DNA of 64,000 bases from Nephrocerus scutellatus (taxonomy: Eukaryota; Arthropoda; Insecta; Diptera; Pipunculidae), in the NCBI GenBank assembly GCA_947095585.1, contig OX352761.1, positions 20,475,277 to 20,539,276 on the forward strand. Direction: 5' to 3'. The translations under genes and the position numbers were made by a program. Position 1 is the first letter of the stretch. Every line of letters begins with the position of its first letter. Positions 1 to 11,674 of this stretch are shown here, piece by piece. Below the pieces are notes generated by a model. That model was not told where the DNA came from. It saw only the letters and a program-made list of their open reading frames with translations, and did not search any database.

Positions 1-72
1 ATCGTGACAGATGACGAATCTTGGATTTATGCGTATGAGCAGCCCGAAACCAAACAGAAGAACACATAAACC
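1..72 (+). mobile_element. mariner transposase fragment (DD34D type), cut by window edge
   Basis: Frame 1 reads IVTDDESWIYAYEQPETKQK, which matches the second-aspartate region of mariner transposases (T-x-D-E-S-W-I followed by P-E-T-K-Q). The fragment is only about 22 codons and is followed by a stop and AT-rich sequence, so the visible part is broken. The family statement rests on this one well-known motif; the upstream part lies outside the window. Confidence 0.7.
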
Positions 73-655
73 AACTAATTACAATAAATAAATAAAAAAA
101 TAGTTTCTCTCCGTATGATTTTTTCCAGAGTTCATGTTGCAATTGGCACATGGTAACTAAACTATGTAAGGAGGTCAAGTGTCGTAAGATGAAACATAAT
201 GTACAGATGCAATAATCTTACAGTCGCCCTTGCTAACAGCATTTTGAGAGCCATGTGCCAAGCCAACTGGTACACATGTTTTTCCTCCTCAACTCAATTT
301 ATCCAAAATGCATATTTCTCTGTCTGTCCTTGTGTTATTGTGTATTTCTAGTTGCTGCACACTCGCATTCGAAAGAATATTAAATACAAGTTACAGATAT
401 ACTTACCAAAACATAGCATAAAAAACTTCTGATACAACTGATGCCGACATTTCAGAGTAAAATATGATCAGAAATGCTCCGCCTTGAAAAATATTAGTGC
501 CAGGTGCTCTACAGAGGTTAGCACTTAGCATTATGGGACTAATACTGGATTTGCAATATACAAGAGATCTACTTATATCGAAAGAAGGTACAATTTGTAA
601 TGATATAGAAATCATGACAATTTGATAGTGTATCGAAGATGCAACCAACAAATTA
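73..655. other. unassigned AT-rich stretch with one possible exon
   Basis: No clear gene. On the minus strand an open frame (651-403) runs into a strong-looking splice donor, GTAAGT, whose first base is about position 412. The peptide before it is hydrophobic and contains GGAFLIIFYSEM. It could be an internal exon of the gene starting at 4082 on the same strand, but I do not recognise the peptide and the acceptor is uncertain. Confidence 0.25.
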
Positions 656-659
656 CAGA

Positions 660-1372
660 TGAGGTTGTAACTGATGGCTTTGAACGGTGGCTCTAACGGC
701 AGACGGCAGAGTGTGTGCAGGAGTCTTCTGTGACAGCCTGAAAGTAAGCATTGCCTTGATCACTGCAGCGTATACCAGTCTGAGGTGACAGCGATTGAGG
801 AGAAGGTTCTGAACTGGTTGAAACATAATGTATTATATTTTAAGAAGATTATCATTTATGTGGACAGTCAGGCGGCCATAAAATTGTTGAAAGCGGTCTC
901 ACTGACATCAAAGGTGCCCTTGAACGGTAATTCCTCTCCTAATGAGATGTGTGAGCAGTTCGACAAAAGGATCATTTAAGTCCCGCGCCAACTAAGCTCA
1001 ACTAAGCTCCCTACAATGACGTGACCTAAAAACGGTTGTGGGGATACTGACATGACACTGTCTTCTAGAAAAACACGCGAGAAGGGTGTCGAACACAATG
1101 AATGGAGAAGGAGGAAGAGAAGACAATAGAACATCTTCTTTGTTCCTGTCCGGCATTAATCTACAGAAGACAAGCGGTTAGCGGTTAAAGAATAACATCC
1201 CAGATCTTGAAAACGGCAAAGCGAGACATACTTCATTAAGAGCTCGGAATGAATCCTCTGAAAAAGGAAAAGGTATAAGATCAATGTGGTAACACAAAGG
1301 ACCGCTAATCGTCTAAGTGAGCGATTGCTGCCACCGCAACCTAATCTAACCTAACCACCGCCGATAAAAATT
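660..1372 (+). mobile_element. LINE 3' end, RNase H plus zinc-knuckle region (family B, I/R1-like), decayed
   Basis: Translation gives RNase H pieces (EVTAIEEKVLNWLKHN, then YVDSQAAIKLL, then NEMCEQFDKRI) in a broken frame, followed near 1100-1160 by a Cys/His tail resembling EEETIEHLLCSCPAL. The last ~60 bases (ACCGCTAATCGTCTAAGTGA and the CTAATCTAACCTAACC end) recur in inverted orientation at 8378-8440, so both are 3' ends of one family. Frameshifts and stops show it is inactive. Confidence 0.75.
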
Positions 1373-2299
1373 AACTAAAATATCTTCCGCATTTAATTAC
1401 GGCATAATTTTTAATTTAATGACTTTTTACAGTAAGTTTTAGTGGAGAGAGCCTTATTAAAGAAAAAGAAAGAATTAAACGTTAAATTCAGATACAAAGA
1501 TGATAAGGTTTGAATAGCGGGTTCAGCTGGAAACTAACTATCCACAAAAACTTCGACAATTTTAAAACCTACGGAGCTTTTAGCCTTGAGGTGAAGTGAC
1601 TCGAAACCACCAAAAACAAAAAACCGAATCATTTTGTGCTGGCGGATTTGTGATTAGAGATTTTGTTTCAGGGATTTGTTTTGAAGATTTTGTTTTGTTT
1701 TTTATCCTTGGGGAAGAACCCACGAAGAAGACAAGAAAATCAAAGCAATGATCTTTGTTGATGCTCCTTGGTATGTAAGAAATCAACCTCTTCTTCGAGA
1801 CTTTGAAGATAGAATACGTCAGCGAAGAAATAAATAAGGATGTTTTGGTTCACTTAATACGACTTTAATTACACACAAGCATTGAGACAAGGCGCATGGT
1901 TGACAACCCTATCAGTGAAAGAGGTATTCAGCGTACGAATGCGATGAGTCTGGTATACGGGTCAGTTTTAAAAAGACTTTTTATAATAGGCTTACAACTG
2001 AATGTTATTCTTAACAAACGAACAATTACTTGAAATTACAGTACATACTTTCAAAATAAATTAGTAAAAAATATATGTATTTATGTGCATTATATGTGTT
2101 CCTGAATAAGTTCTCACATATTTTGGGTTCTTTTTTAATGTATCCCATTTCTCAACCCTTTCTATCAAAACTTTGCTGGGGTGCACTTTTATGTAGCTCA
2201 GATCAAAGCAATAACAGGTCATACTATTACGAAGCGATATGTGGCTTAAATGACTTTAGATCATACAAATGTGGATCTGATTTTTGCTTTCCATATAAT
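1373..2299. other. unassigned stretch
   Basis: I see no convincing coding region or repeat. Short open frames on both strands lack recognisable motifs and splice borders. Confidence 0.4.
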
Positions 2300-2725
2300 G
2301 CAGTCGATAACAGTCTGTCAAGACTCAAACATAACATCTAAAAGCTGGAGGTGTATAAGGTAATTTTCATACCAGTAGTTAAGAGCACTGTAATTGGATG
2401 ATTAGCAAAAAGCTATTTGACATCATAGCAGCGTTAGAAAGGAAAGTCTTACAGAGAAACGTTAGTCCCGTATGTGAGGAAGAACGATACAGGAGGCTCT
2501 ATGCTAAGGAGATCTACAAGCGATACTGTGAAGAAAATCCAGCTTTGGGGAGCTCCGGTAAGCAGGACACCTAGCTCACAATAGCGAACAGGCTTCAGTT
2601 CGGATAGTCATTTGCGGATTTATGAAATTTAAGGATGGTCCCGAGTTAAGAGAATCCACCAAACTGGAAATCGAGACCGGTGGAGAAACCGGACCCCGAT
2701 TGCAGAGCTTATTATGCCGATGATT
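2300..2725 (+). mobile_element. RTE-type LINE 3' fragment, decayed
   Basis: The sequence is a diverged, internally deleted copy of the reverse transcriptase C-terminal region seen intact at 45840-46330 and 58100-58620. Shared landmarks are the CTGTCAAGACTC start, the Leu-Lys-Arg block (VLRRIV equivalent here VLQRNV), the RLY..EIY.RYC block and the GAGACCGGTGGAGAAACCGG tail. Many indels break the frame. Confidence 0.75.
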
Positions 2726-2955
2726 TAACGATTGAAAAGCACATGTCGTATTTTAACTTAGCAGTACTGGAAAGAATATGAGGGCAACATTGCAATCGTT
2801 TCATTGCTAAATAGAAGAAACAATTAAAAATTCATCGGTATATCCGGTGACAACACTTTCTCTTAAAATTTGGAAGTGATCAAGGCCGGGTTCGGGGGAC
2901 TGGTTACTTCCATATAAATTTCCATTTTACACTTCAATAAATCAGTATACTTTTA

Positions 2956-3103
2956 AGCGCCTGTCAGACTATCGAACCTGACTGTAAAACATAACTGATG
3001 TCAGTTTTGACTGATGCGACTTGCGGTCAGATTACTAGGATGGTTTGACAGTCAACCAACAGTCAAGCTCTTTTGGGTCAAGTTCGATAGTCTGTCACCC
3101 GCT
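2956..3103. mobile_element. 148-bp MITE of PIF/Harbinger type with TTA target-site duplication
   Basis: The two ends are inverted repeats: left AGCGCCTGTCAGACTATCG and, read on the other strand, right AGCGGGTGACAGACTATCG. Both continue into a GAAC(C/T)TGAC block. The element is flanked by TTA at 2953-2955 and 3104-3106, the 3-bp TWA duplication known for PIF/Harbinger elements. The subterminal sequence matches the ends of the MADF-encoding element at 59103-59640. Confidence 0.75.
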
Positions 3104-3106
3104 TTA

Positions 3107-3710
3107 GGCGTCTATTTTGAATTAATATCCTTGCTTCGCATGTGTTTTTATTTTGCAGCGTTTATAGTGGAAATGTCGTTTGGTGTCGACGGAAACCTAC
3201 GTATTGAACAACAGGTTGTCACAAAATTCTGTCATTTCGTTATTAGAGAATTTACATAAAAAAAATTTATTGTAAATTGGTGGTTTTTTTTAACAAAAGT
3301 TAGACATTGCCCAAAAGAAGATTCGCTACCCATGCTTTACAGCTGAAACGCCACATCATAATGCTCTCTTATGCTCTCTTGTTCTAACTACTAGAAAAGT
3401 CCAAACTTTTGATGGACTTAAAAAATCATTTTTGTATTAAGAGAATAAGGTATAAGGAGTATTAAGAAAAACATTCATTTTTTAATGTCTTCTTTTTTTT
3501 TGCCCTGCAAGTTCTAATAGTACTGTACCAAAAGTTAATTGTTGCCAGTCTTTAGTTTTCAAAGTTCGAAAGTTCAAAAAATATCACTACAAATTCGAAT
3601 GGCGAAATTGGCGGCAAACTCTTTCAACCCTTCCATAATATTTCACAGTCACAGAAGGGGTATAGGTTTATACGACCATCTTAAGGAGAATTGAAATTTG
3701 ATTATATATA
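3107..3710. other. unassigned stretch
   Basis: AT-rich and without a recognised gene. It contains a short direct repeat of ATGCTCTCTT near 3360-3380. It may be intronic if the exon at 4082-3711 is real. Confidence 0.4.
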
Positions 3711-4082
3711 TTATGTGAGTGTAAGTAATTCTATTACCCCGGAAAGAAGGAAACGTATTTTCAAGTTGTGCGACGACGTTGTAGATGATGCGGTTGTTGT
3801 TGTTACCACCGCTGTTACGGATGACGATAATGATAACAACGACGATGAAATTGACTTTGATAACGATGAAGAAGACGATGACTTTTCACGGCGACTACTC
3901 CTATCTTTTTCCTTTTTCTCACGTTTTTTCTTTTTATTCTTTCGATGCTCCTTATATTCAACAATTTCAATATTATTATTATTATTTTCTGCAACGGCGG
4001 CATCGATGACAATTCCATTCGTGGATGGCGGCTGTATATCCATGTAACTGTCACTGGTGTGGTTGTGACTCTCCATCATCAT
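3711..4082 (-). CDS. probable first coding exon of a Lys/Ser-rich protein (unrecognised, partial)
   Basis: The frame opens with three consecutive ATG codons at 4082 and has an in-frame TAA 39 bases upstream, so 4082 is the natural start. About 123 codons follow: an acidic and Asn-rich start (residues 1-45), a Lys/Arg/Glu-rich basic block (about 46-68) and a long Ser/Thr-rich run (about 69-105), then SSHNLKIRFLLSG. A plausible donor (GGGGTAATAG) falls after that peptide, and the frame otherwise stops at 3711. No clean splice acceptor is visible upstream, which fits a first exon. Later exons would lie left of the window. The same strand and similar composition make an alternative first exon of the Alh gene possible, but a separate gene is equally compatible. 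The simple repeats also give long open frames on the opposite strand, so codon bias alone is not proof. Confidence 0.4.
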   Translation of the reverse strand: MMMESHNHTSDSYMDIQPPSTNGIVIDAAVAENNNNNIEIVEYKEHRKNKKKKREKKEKDRSSRREKSSSSSSLSKSISSSLLSLSSSVTAVVTTTTASSTTSSHNLKIRFLLSGVIELLTLT

Positions 4083-5087
4083 AATTTTGTATTTGACAAT
4101 TTTGACGGAGTTTTGTTAACGAAATTAGTTAAAAATAAAACTCTCAGAGTTGTCAGACTTTTATCACAGTTTTAAAAAAAAAATGCACTCGTTTATATTA
4201 TTTTTGTAGCCTTTTTAATGTATGCGTGTATTTTTATCCAAGAATAATGCGGACAAAGATTTTCAAACGTTCATCCATTTTGTGTGTAAAGTGCACCAAA
4301 GAACTTCAACTTTCACGTAGAATAATGCAGCAACACAACACGAAAATATTCAAACACAAAAACAGAAGCCAAAGAAAATAAATAAACCAAAAACGAACGA
4401 AAAAAAGCAGAAATAAAATCACTGCGCGGCGGCGGTTACGAAAATATTACAAACATCAACACCGAAATGGTATGAATGAGTGAAGAGAACTGACTCGATG
4501 TAGGCTGTGTGATTTGTTTAGGAGGTCCGGACTCTGGACGGCGACAACAGCGTGCTGGCATATCAACAAGCGTAGAGGGGAAGATATCTATGCGCATGCG
4601 GTAGAGAGGCATGTGTGCCTGTGTGCGGTGTAAGCTACAGCTACACATGTATCCCGCATTGAAGCGAGAAGATGGGACATGAGGTACGATGCCGTACAGC
4701 ACAGGCACACAGCAGGAATACGGAAATCTCCTGGTAAAAAGGGTCGCGCTAAATACACGCACGCATGTAATCCTCATCCTCATCACTCACAAAGAGAAGT
4801 ACACACAACAATACATCAAGGGATGAAAATAATTTTATATCAAACAATTCAATTGCAAAAAAAAGGACTTGACAACAACAACAACAAAAATTACAACTGT
4901 TAGTTTAGCCTTTAGCGGCTGGCCGACCGACCGTCCGGCCGTCCTGACTGCGGTAGCAGCAGCAGGTATGTATGCCATGAAGTCGATAATTTCGAGTCTA
5001 CGTGACGAACTAAGTTGATTATACCCTACCATTAAAGCGGAGACCCTGATAGCTACATTAAGTCCGCACAACGTGTAGGTATGTAAT
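4083..5087. other. possible 5' UTR/promoter region and unassigned sequence
   Basis: Immediately upstream (on the minus strand) of the open frame starting at 4082. It is more GC-balanced at 4430-4760 than the surroundings. It includes CAA trinucleotide runs at 4876-4892. No protein motif is recognised; I treat the open frames on both strands as chance. Confidence 0.3.
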
Positions 5088-5395
5088 CAAAAAATTGTTT
5101 ATATATTTGTGAATATGTACTGAAAGCATCTAGTCAATGCATATGAACTGTCAAAATTTTCGTAAATGTCAATTGTTATATATTTCTGAATACTGAAGGC
5201 ATCCAGTCAATCTATATGTCAAATTTTTTGTAAATGTCAATAGATGTATATTTCTGAATACTGAATACTGAAGGAATGAAGATTTTCGTAAATGTCAATT
5301 GTTATAATTATATTTGTGAATACTGAAGGCATCCAGCCAATCCACATGATTTGACAAAATATTCGTAAATGTCAATTGTTATACATTTTTTTTGT
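5088..5395. repeat. degenerate satellite, unit about 58-76 bp
   Basis: The block CGTAAATGTCAATTG recurs at about 5160, 5231, 5289 and 5365, each time followed by TATATTT(C/G)TGAATACTGAAGG and a CATCCAG(T/C)CAAT block. Spacing is 71, 58 and 76 bases. The array breaks off where the LINE pieces begin and resumes at about 6535. Confidence 0.8.
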
Positions 5396-5760
5396 ATCAA
5401 AAACTGCTGACGGTGTTGGCGGAGGTATTTTCTCAAAAAGGTTACATCTTAGTCTCTCCTTCCGTCTTCCTAATATCACTGTAGTATTTTCCAGGCTGAG
5501 ATCAGAATCAATGAAGTGATATGTTAGCTGATGAGAAATGTGATATCCACTAAGGATATACGCATTTTCTAAGATAGCCAAGCTGCGCCAAAATCTTTGG
5601 AATCAGTCTCTACAACTCTAATATAGCCCCAAACTGCCATTCATCTCTTAAGGAGATGGCGGAGCATTTCAACATCCACCTGTGTTGGTTACCAGGGCAT
5701 TCGGGAAATTGTTAGGCTTATGAACTGGCCAAATATGGAAAGATCCAAACATTCTAAATA
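5391..5760 (+). mobile_element. LINE RNase H fragment (family C), left part
   Basis: Matches the family C copy at 21180-21520 base by base in blocks: the GGCGGAG(G/A)TATTTTCTCAAAAAGG start, the LSWVK-type region, the paired catalytic-strand region with Asp codons, and the histidine motif (LCWLPGHSGNC here; WVRGHRDILGNSR in the other copy). Broken by stops. Continues at 6228 after a nested insertion. Confidence 0.75.
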
Positions 5761-5764
5761 AGGC

Positions 5765-6227
5765 GAACCGTTATCTTTTTCCCCGCACAGACCCATTGCG
5801 CTAACATCCATACTTTCTGAAGTCATGGAAACGCATTTGACAGAGTCTGGCATCAAGCTATTTTGAATGCCTACGGAATTGATAATATTTACATTTCGCC
5901 GTAAACTTGAATACAATTGTACTGTCTGTGCAGGTGCTCCAAAGACCACAATGCATATACTCGACAGAATTTAGAACCGCGCGATAAAACTTATTGGTAA
6001 CGTAAAAATAGCGAAAACAATTGAATCGCTTGAACATGGTAGGAATGTTTCCAGCTTGTCACTGTTTTATCGTTTTTTCCATAAGCGGTGTCCAAAAGAA
6101 ATATCCAGATGCATACCGCCCATCCTCCAACCAACCGTGCCTCAACTCGAGCTCACGGGTCCACCATTAGACCTATCTTCGGACGTACCAACCAATTCAG
6201 AGTCTCTTTAGCATACCAATGACTAAA
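5765..6227 (+). mobile_element. LINE reverse transcriptase fragment (family A, Jockey-like) nested in family C
   Basis: Translation yields RPIALTSIL.EVMET, then LEYNCTVCAGAPKTTMH, then a C-terminal block ending RASTRAHGSTIR-like, all matching family A copies at 18.2-20.9 kb and 26.2-27.2 kb. The central RT including the YADD region is missing. It lies between two parts of one RNase H element, so it inserted later. Confidence 0.7.
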
Positions 6228-6512
6228 TGTAATCTCATGTAAAAGCGTGATGCTACCGAAAAAACTAGCCGTAGGTGGTCAGAAGGAACAACTTGTTTAG
6301 CAACAAATAAGATCTGATCCAACCTTGATCGGAAACGCTCCAAATGTTTAATCTCTCAAAAAAGGCTGAACATCTAACCAATACTCTTGCGCTTCATCCG
6401 AAGCTCCAAATGGTTCAGAGAATATGCGAGCAATTTTTCTCCATCCATGTGGTATCAAAATGGACCTAAGTGTGTCGGCTTTTTCACAGACTGTCACCTT
6501 AACCTAACCTAA
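6228..6512 (+). mobile_element. LINE family C, right part with 3' terminus
   Basis: Resumes the family C sequence at the LM.KRDATEK block (KLMLRQDATDK in the copy at 21432) and runs through KRSKCLISQKR, RFI.SSKWF and the terminal CCTAAGTGTGTCGG region, ending in AACCTAACCTAACC. It is a 3' end and abuts the resumed satellite. Confidence 0.7.
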
Positions 6513-6534
6513 CCTGTGCATCAAATCAAATCCA

Positions 6535-6600
6535 TTTGGTGATGTGCCAAAACTTTCGTAACTGTCAATTGTTATGTATTTGTGAATGAACTGTTTATGA
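6535..6600. repeat. resumed satellite unit
   Basis: Contains CGTAACTGTCAATTGTTATG and TATTTGTGAAT, the core of the 5088-5395 array, showing that the LINE sequence inserted inside a once continuous satellite. Confidence 0.7.
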
Positions 6601-6604
6601 TTAT

Positions 6605-7310
6605 GACACCAATGCGCCAGACCGGGATTCATGTATTTCGCAACATATTCCAAAAACTTTTTGGTAGGATTCTGGTTTACTTGGAGCATTGGCTGGCAAC
6701 AAATTCTGGAAGCGACGCTGTTGTAACAGGCATCTCATGAAACTCTGAAGAATACGGTAGATGAGGAATCAATTCGTAGAACAATTCATGTAGGTTTGCG
6801 ATTGCGACTGCGGACTTGTGTGCCGGTGCATTGTCTTGGTGGAAAGGCAGTTTTTCTTCGCCGAATGCGGCCGCTTTAGTTTTAAACCGGAGCCGAATCG
6901 TTCCAAAAGCTCAGCCTTTTTTTTTGCCCTTTTCAAGATTTACCGCGTGCATCCTGTGGCCATAACACCTTGTTGGCTGAAAGACCCTCCCCCTCCTTGG
7001 CCATTTTCGTCTTCAATTTACTGGAAACAGTCCACTGTTTCGACTGTGCCTTTGTCTCTGGGCGTTGGTATAGATTCATGTTTGGTCAGCGGTTACGAAA
7101 TGGCTCAAAAACTCGTTTTTGTCGTGGTTGACCATCCCCAAACACTTTTTAGAGGTCGCGGGTGAGCTTATTATCAAAAGAGAGCAAGACCCTTCTAGCA
7201 CCGAAGGATAATATGTACGAAAGCCAACATTGATTTGATACTGGTAGCCCCATCTCTTGCCTAAGCCGATTACTTTTCAGACCGCTCTCGTACTTAGATA
7301 AGTTGCATAT
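6605..7310 (-). mobile_element. decayed mariner element
   Basis: On the minus strand the order is: a terminal repeat near 7310-7265 (TACGAGAGCGGTCTGAAAAG, then GGCAAGAGATGG), RPETKAQSKQWT near 7080-7045, MHRHTSPQSQ near 6830 (a damaged D-N-A-P-A-H-K-S block) and ELIPHLPYSS-like sequence near 6755. These correspond in order to mariner transposase motifs. Frameshifts and stops make it inactive. The terminal repeat matches those at 13513-13545 and 17010-17065. Confidence 0.7.
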
Positions 7311-8225
7311 TATATTTTATTCGAAAAGAGTTGACAGTTCTTAACGTCAAATTTGTCTTCGATTAACTTCACAGACATTATATGATAGAAATTAAATTGT
7401 CTATTATCTTTTTACGCAAGGTTATTAAGAAAACATGAAAAACTGTTCTTATAGATCAGTGGCTGTAAGATATAATTATAATTATAACTCGTGTGTGTAT
7501 CAGAAAGTACCGACAATAAGGTGCATCATTGAACACCGACAAGTCCATCCGTTCGTTTCCTTTGTCGACTGTGGCGTAACAACACAAGCAAAACAAAAAG
7601 CCCCAATCCAAAGAGAAACAAACCAACCAACAACAAACATCACCGTCAGAAACTAAAAAATCAAAAGGGTAAAACACGCGCAGCACAGCAAAGTGGTTTT
7701 CGAATTTTCAATTCGATGGATAAATTTTTATATCTAATCACCGGGAACATTGAGTAACGTGTCGACATAAGGAAATATGTACCACGTCAACTTGAAAAAA
7801 GGAGCAACTTGAAGAGAAAGGAGAGAGGAGAATGTTACGTGTATGAAGCAGCCGGTCGAATTCATCCTGCCAGCAAGCCGCCGCCTTACTTTACCATTAT
7901 TATTGTCATGCGGAAGTGACAAGACAAGAAGAACTACCTACATAAGCACCACATCATGGTGGTGCAGTTCGTACGCACAAAGGAAACAAATTGCCTTAAA
8001 TTAAATCATCTGGTACGTTGGCCTTAGCACGTAATCCTGACTATCGTAACAAACGCAATAACTCAATACATGCAAAAATCTATAACGCTTCTTTCTAACT
8101 GACGGTAGGATTTTCAATAAACAGACCACAATAAACATCCAGTTTCAAGATGCTTGGAAGTAGCAAGGAATATTATGTCTGTTATGACTGACGACGATTA
8201 ATTGCAACAGTTACCAGGCTACTGT
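7311..8225. other. unassigned stretch
   Basis: No recognised gene or repeat. Open frames at 7435-7686 on both strands lack motifs. Confidence 0.35.
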
Positions 8226-8377
8226 GTCGGTGTGAAAAGTGGTAGGTCGGGTCGAAAAGATAGGTAGAGATAATGATTATGATGATAAGCCGACCACTTC
8301 AATCTATCGTTGAGTACTAGTGACCCGATAGTCACATCCTTTAAATATTCAATAATACGAGTACTTGTATTTTGTAG

Positions 8378-9330
8378 GTTAGGTTGCGGTGGCAGCAATC
8401 GCTCACTTAGACCATTAGCGGTTCTTTGTGTTACCACACGGATCTTATACCTTTTCCTTTTTCAGATGATCCATTCCGAGCTATTAATGAATCGAAGTAT
8501 GTCCCGCACTTTGCCGTTTTTTGAGGTTATTTATTACCGGCTTACCCAAGTTTTTGTGTCTTCTGTGTACTAATGCCGGACAGGAGCGAATAAGATGTTC
8601 TCTTGTCCCTTCTTACTCCTCGCCCAAGCATGCAGCTTCTGAAGAAGTCATTGTATAAGACACCCACCCGTCCAGCGTGTTTTTCAGGAAGGAAGTGTCA
8701 TGTCAGTATCCCCACAACAGTTTTTTAGATCACGTCTTTTTAGGGAGATTGGCGTAGTTGAGTGCTTCAAGTCCTGCTTTGGCCAGACCTGCCTTGATAT
8801 GTTACAACATCAAGTGTCGGTAATTTTCCCACCTTACATTTTTTATAAGTTCTGCTTCTTTCTGAACACAAGAGTCGCGATAAGCCTCCCCACCTCTTCA
8901 CTTTCCGGGAGCAGTTGGAAAGTCGTAGCTGGTCTTCCTAATTCGTTCGCCTTGCAGTATCCTTTTACATCCGAGTGACCCGGGACCCAAGTGATCCTTA
9001 TGTCGAACAGCTCACCCATCTCGTTAAGAGAGGAGTGACCGCTCAACGCCACCTTTCTCACCAATTGAGCGCTAGTCTGGTGGGTGGCGATTACCAAGAA
9101 GTACAATTCCAGCAAGCTATAGGTAGAATACAAAGATCAGCAACTGTTGGTTATCTGGAGCACTACGGTCCCGTCCAACCGATGCTTTCAACACAATTCT
9201 AAACTTATTACCACCCGAACTAATCATTAAATACGTTGCGACGTGCAGCACAGTCCGATCAGAGATGCTGTGTGGTTTGTTCCCACACCATATGGACACT
9301 GCATTATACTGGAGTTGCTATTAGAGGATC
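8378..9330 (-). mobile_element. LINE 3' end, RNase H plus zinc-knuckle (family B), decayed
   Basis: Reads right to left. RNase H remnants include WVPGHSDVKGYCKANELGR at about 9040-8980, the histidine motif and following helix of LINE-encoded RNase H. A Cys/His tail follows at 8650-8580, then the same 3' terminus as the 660-1372 copy in inverse orientation. Several frameshifts are present. Confidence 0.75.
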
Positions 9331-9399
9331 TGATACCATTCTCAACTGACTACTGCGCACCTAAATTGAACTTCAGTCTTCAGGTTTGCCGTAGAGTTT

Positions 9400-10095
9400 T
9401 CGACTAGAGGAAGTTGTAAGGACGGGGGAGTATTGGCGTAACTCTCTTCACCGACGGATCCAAGATGATGGAGATGAGATGGAGTCGGCACTGGAGTCTT
9501 CTCAGAAAAACTTAATCTTTTAATACCCTACAAGCTGCCCGACTCATCTTTCAGGCAGAGATCATAGCGATTATGGAGGCATGCAGGGCACTTGCTAATA
9601 GTACCGCTATAATTAATTAATCCAGTTAAAGCCAATATTACGACTAGCAATAACTCAAAACTTGTCAGAAAGTGCCAAGCTGAGTTGGCTTTGGTAAGCA
9701 AAACCATAGACCTGACTCTAGTGTGGGTACCGGAACACAGTGACATTGACTGCAATGAGATGGCGGACATACTGGCGAAAAGTGTAACATTGGACATCGA
9801 CTACCTGAGTCGCTGTCCATTGAGCTCCTTCAGGGAACGTATTCTCACCACCTTCCATACCAAATAGGCTCAATTAGGGTAGACTGAATTAACCAACCAA
9901 CCAAAAGTTGCAGAATATGAATGAGAAAGAAACTCTCATTCATTATTTGTGCAAATGTCCAGCCCTGACGAGCTTCCAACTCCACAAATTGGGGCAAACT
10001 TTTCTTTGCAACTTGATGGAGCTATCGGAGTGCCGAATCACCGATCTGATCTTGTTATAACCATTTACAGATACATATCACGTCATAGAGTCTCC
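9400..10095 (+). mobile_element. LINE 3' region, RNase H plus zinc-knuckle (family D)
   Basis: Pieces read FTDGS (as LFSPTDPR, frameshifted), then GVGTGVFSE, then LVWVPEHSDIDCNEMADILAK (9718-9780), and finally NEKETLIHYLCKCPALT (9918-9975), a zinc-knuckle tail. This domain order is typical of RNase H-bearing LINEs. The sequence differs from families B and C, so it is a separate family. Confidence 0.75.
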
Positions 10096-10619
10096 CGAGG
10101 TCTGTGGCTGATCTAGCGCTATTTGAGACTCTCGGGAAGGCGAAGCGGACCACCACTCTACCTAAATAATCTAATTTCAAACCTGTACCTGGCTTTACGA
10201 TCCTTGGCCCAATGTATGGGTAAACATTCAGTGCGTAGAACCAATCGTCGTGAAAAGGATCAATGGTCGTGGAAAGGGACAACAGTAAGAAATGCGCATC
10301 TCATTTTCAATTTATCTAACGTATTTTCTGGAGAAAATTGATCTCAAAGTCAAAAATTAGCATGAGCAAGAAAACTAGAACAGGCATTGAAGTTGGATAT
10401 CTGAACTCAAAAAAGATATCAACTTTATTTAAACGCAGTAACAATGACTAGTATTTATTTTTAAAAGGAAATCCTAAACGAAGTTTCTAACCTTAGTATT
10501 AACAGAGCTGTTTTTATTAACATGGGTCAGGGCTCATCAAAGTAAGCTTTTCCTTCAATACCCGATAAATTATGTCAAGATTGGAGACCCTTACTGTACA
10601 ATATACCCAAATATCATTT
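10096..10619. other. unassigned stretch
   Basis: No recognised motif. It lies between two LINE fragments and may be part of the second one. Confidence 0.35.
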
Positions 10620-11530
10620 CACATAATTTGGTAAAATGGCAGGAGCGCATATGTGGAATTTAAAAAATTTCTGCTCAAAGCATCGGAAACTTAAGATAGA
10701 AGTCTCACAAGGAGGGGTTCTCTCTCCCATCATACTTAATCTCTATGTCTCGATGCTCCCCACTCCCCTCACCAGCATTAAATTGATCACTTACGCCGTT
10801 GATTGCTCTGTTATAATAATAGGATAAACCCCTTCTTGACATAACTTTCTGAATTCTTTAAAAAAAAAAAGGAAACTTCACGTCGCCTCTTAAAAATCAT
10901 CTGCTGCGCTGTTCATTGTTCTTGGATCAAAGAAGTCAGGCAATCACTTGACATTCACATCAATAATAAAATTATCCCAACCGTTCATACTCGACCACCT
11001 CATTACCGTTTGTAAGCACGCAAAAAATATTTACAGTGAGGTCGTAAAAGGGTTCTAAAAGCCCTAGCCGGGACCGCATGGGGAATGGACAAAGAAGTCC
11101 TTGTTACGACGTATAAATATATAAAAGATAAAGCTATTGGCCTGGACGTAATTTTTAGGTGACACACAATGGACCAATATCCAGTCCAGACAAAACACAA
11201 CCATGTACATCGCAACCATTACCAACCCCGATCACCTTCATGACGAAACTTCTATGCTCTCCTCCCTCCAGGCAACACAATGAACTGTTGTCAAAACAGT
11301 TCTTGCTAGCCTGTCACAACACCGCACAGTTCACGTCATAAGTGTAAGTGAGATGCTTCCACGCATCCACGTACGTCAAGACATCAGGACGTACAGAGAC
11401 TGCATAATCCCAGTCATACCGGCCACGTGGAATCCTACCACTTTCCGTTCAGCCTCTAATCGTATACACTATGAAACAGTCTCTGCAATAGTCTCCTAAA
11501 TTATAAAACAGTGAAAAGTCCCTGCCTAGG
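10620..11530 (+). mobile_element. LINE reverse transcriptase fragment (family F)
   Basis: The frame at 10636-10827 contains QGGVLSPIILNLYVS and IKLITYAVDCSVI, i.e. the RT motif G-x-L-S-P and a mutated catalytic box (Y-A-V-D in place of Y-A-D-D). Downstream pieces include ALAGTAWG near 11070 and HNELLSKQFLLACHN near 11275, typical of the RT C-terminal region of one non-LTR group. Inactive by mutation and frameshift. Confidence 0.7.
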
Positions 11531-11674
11531 AAAACCATGGCACAACTCCGGTCGGGTTGTTGTCATATATTTTAGAGTTACTACCAACCACATATTCGTC
11601 TGCCCCCATCACCCACGGATTTGGACGTTACAGAGCTGTGGTCGAACCCTGTTGGCGTGCCCTCTTTATCTATA

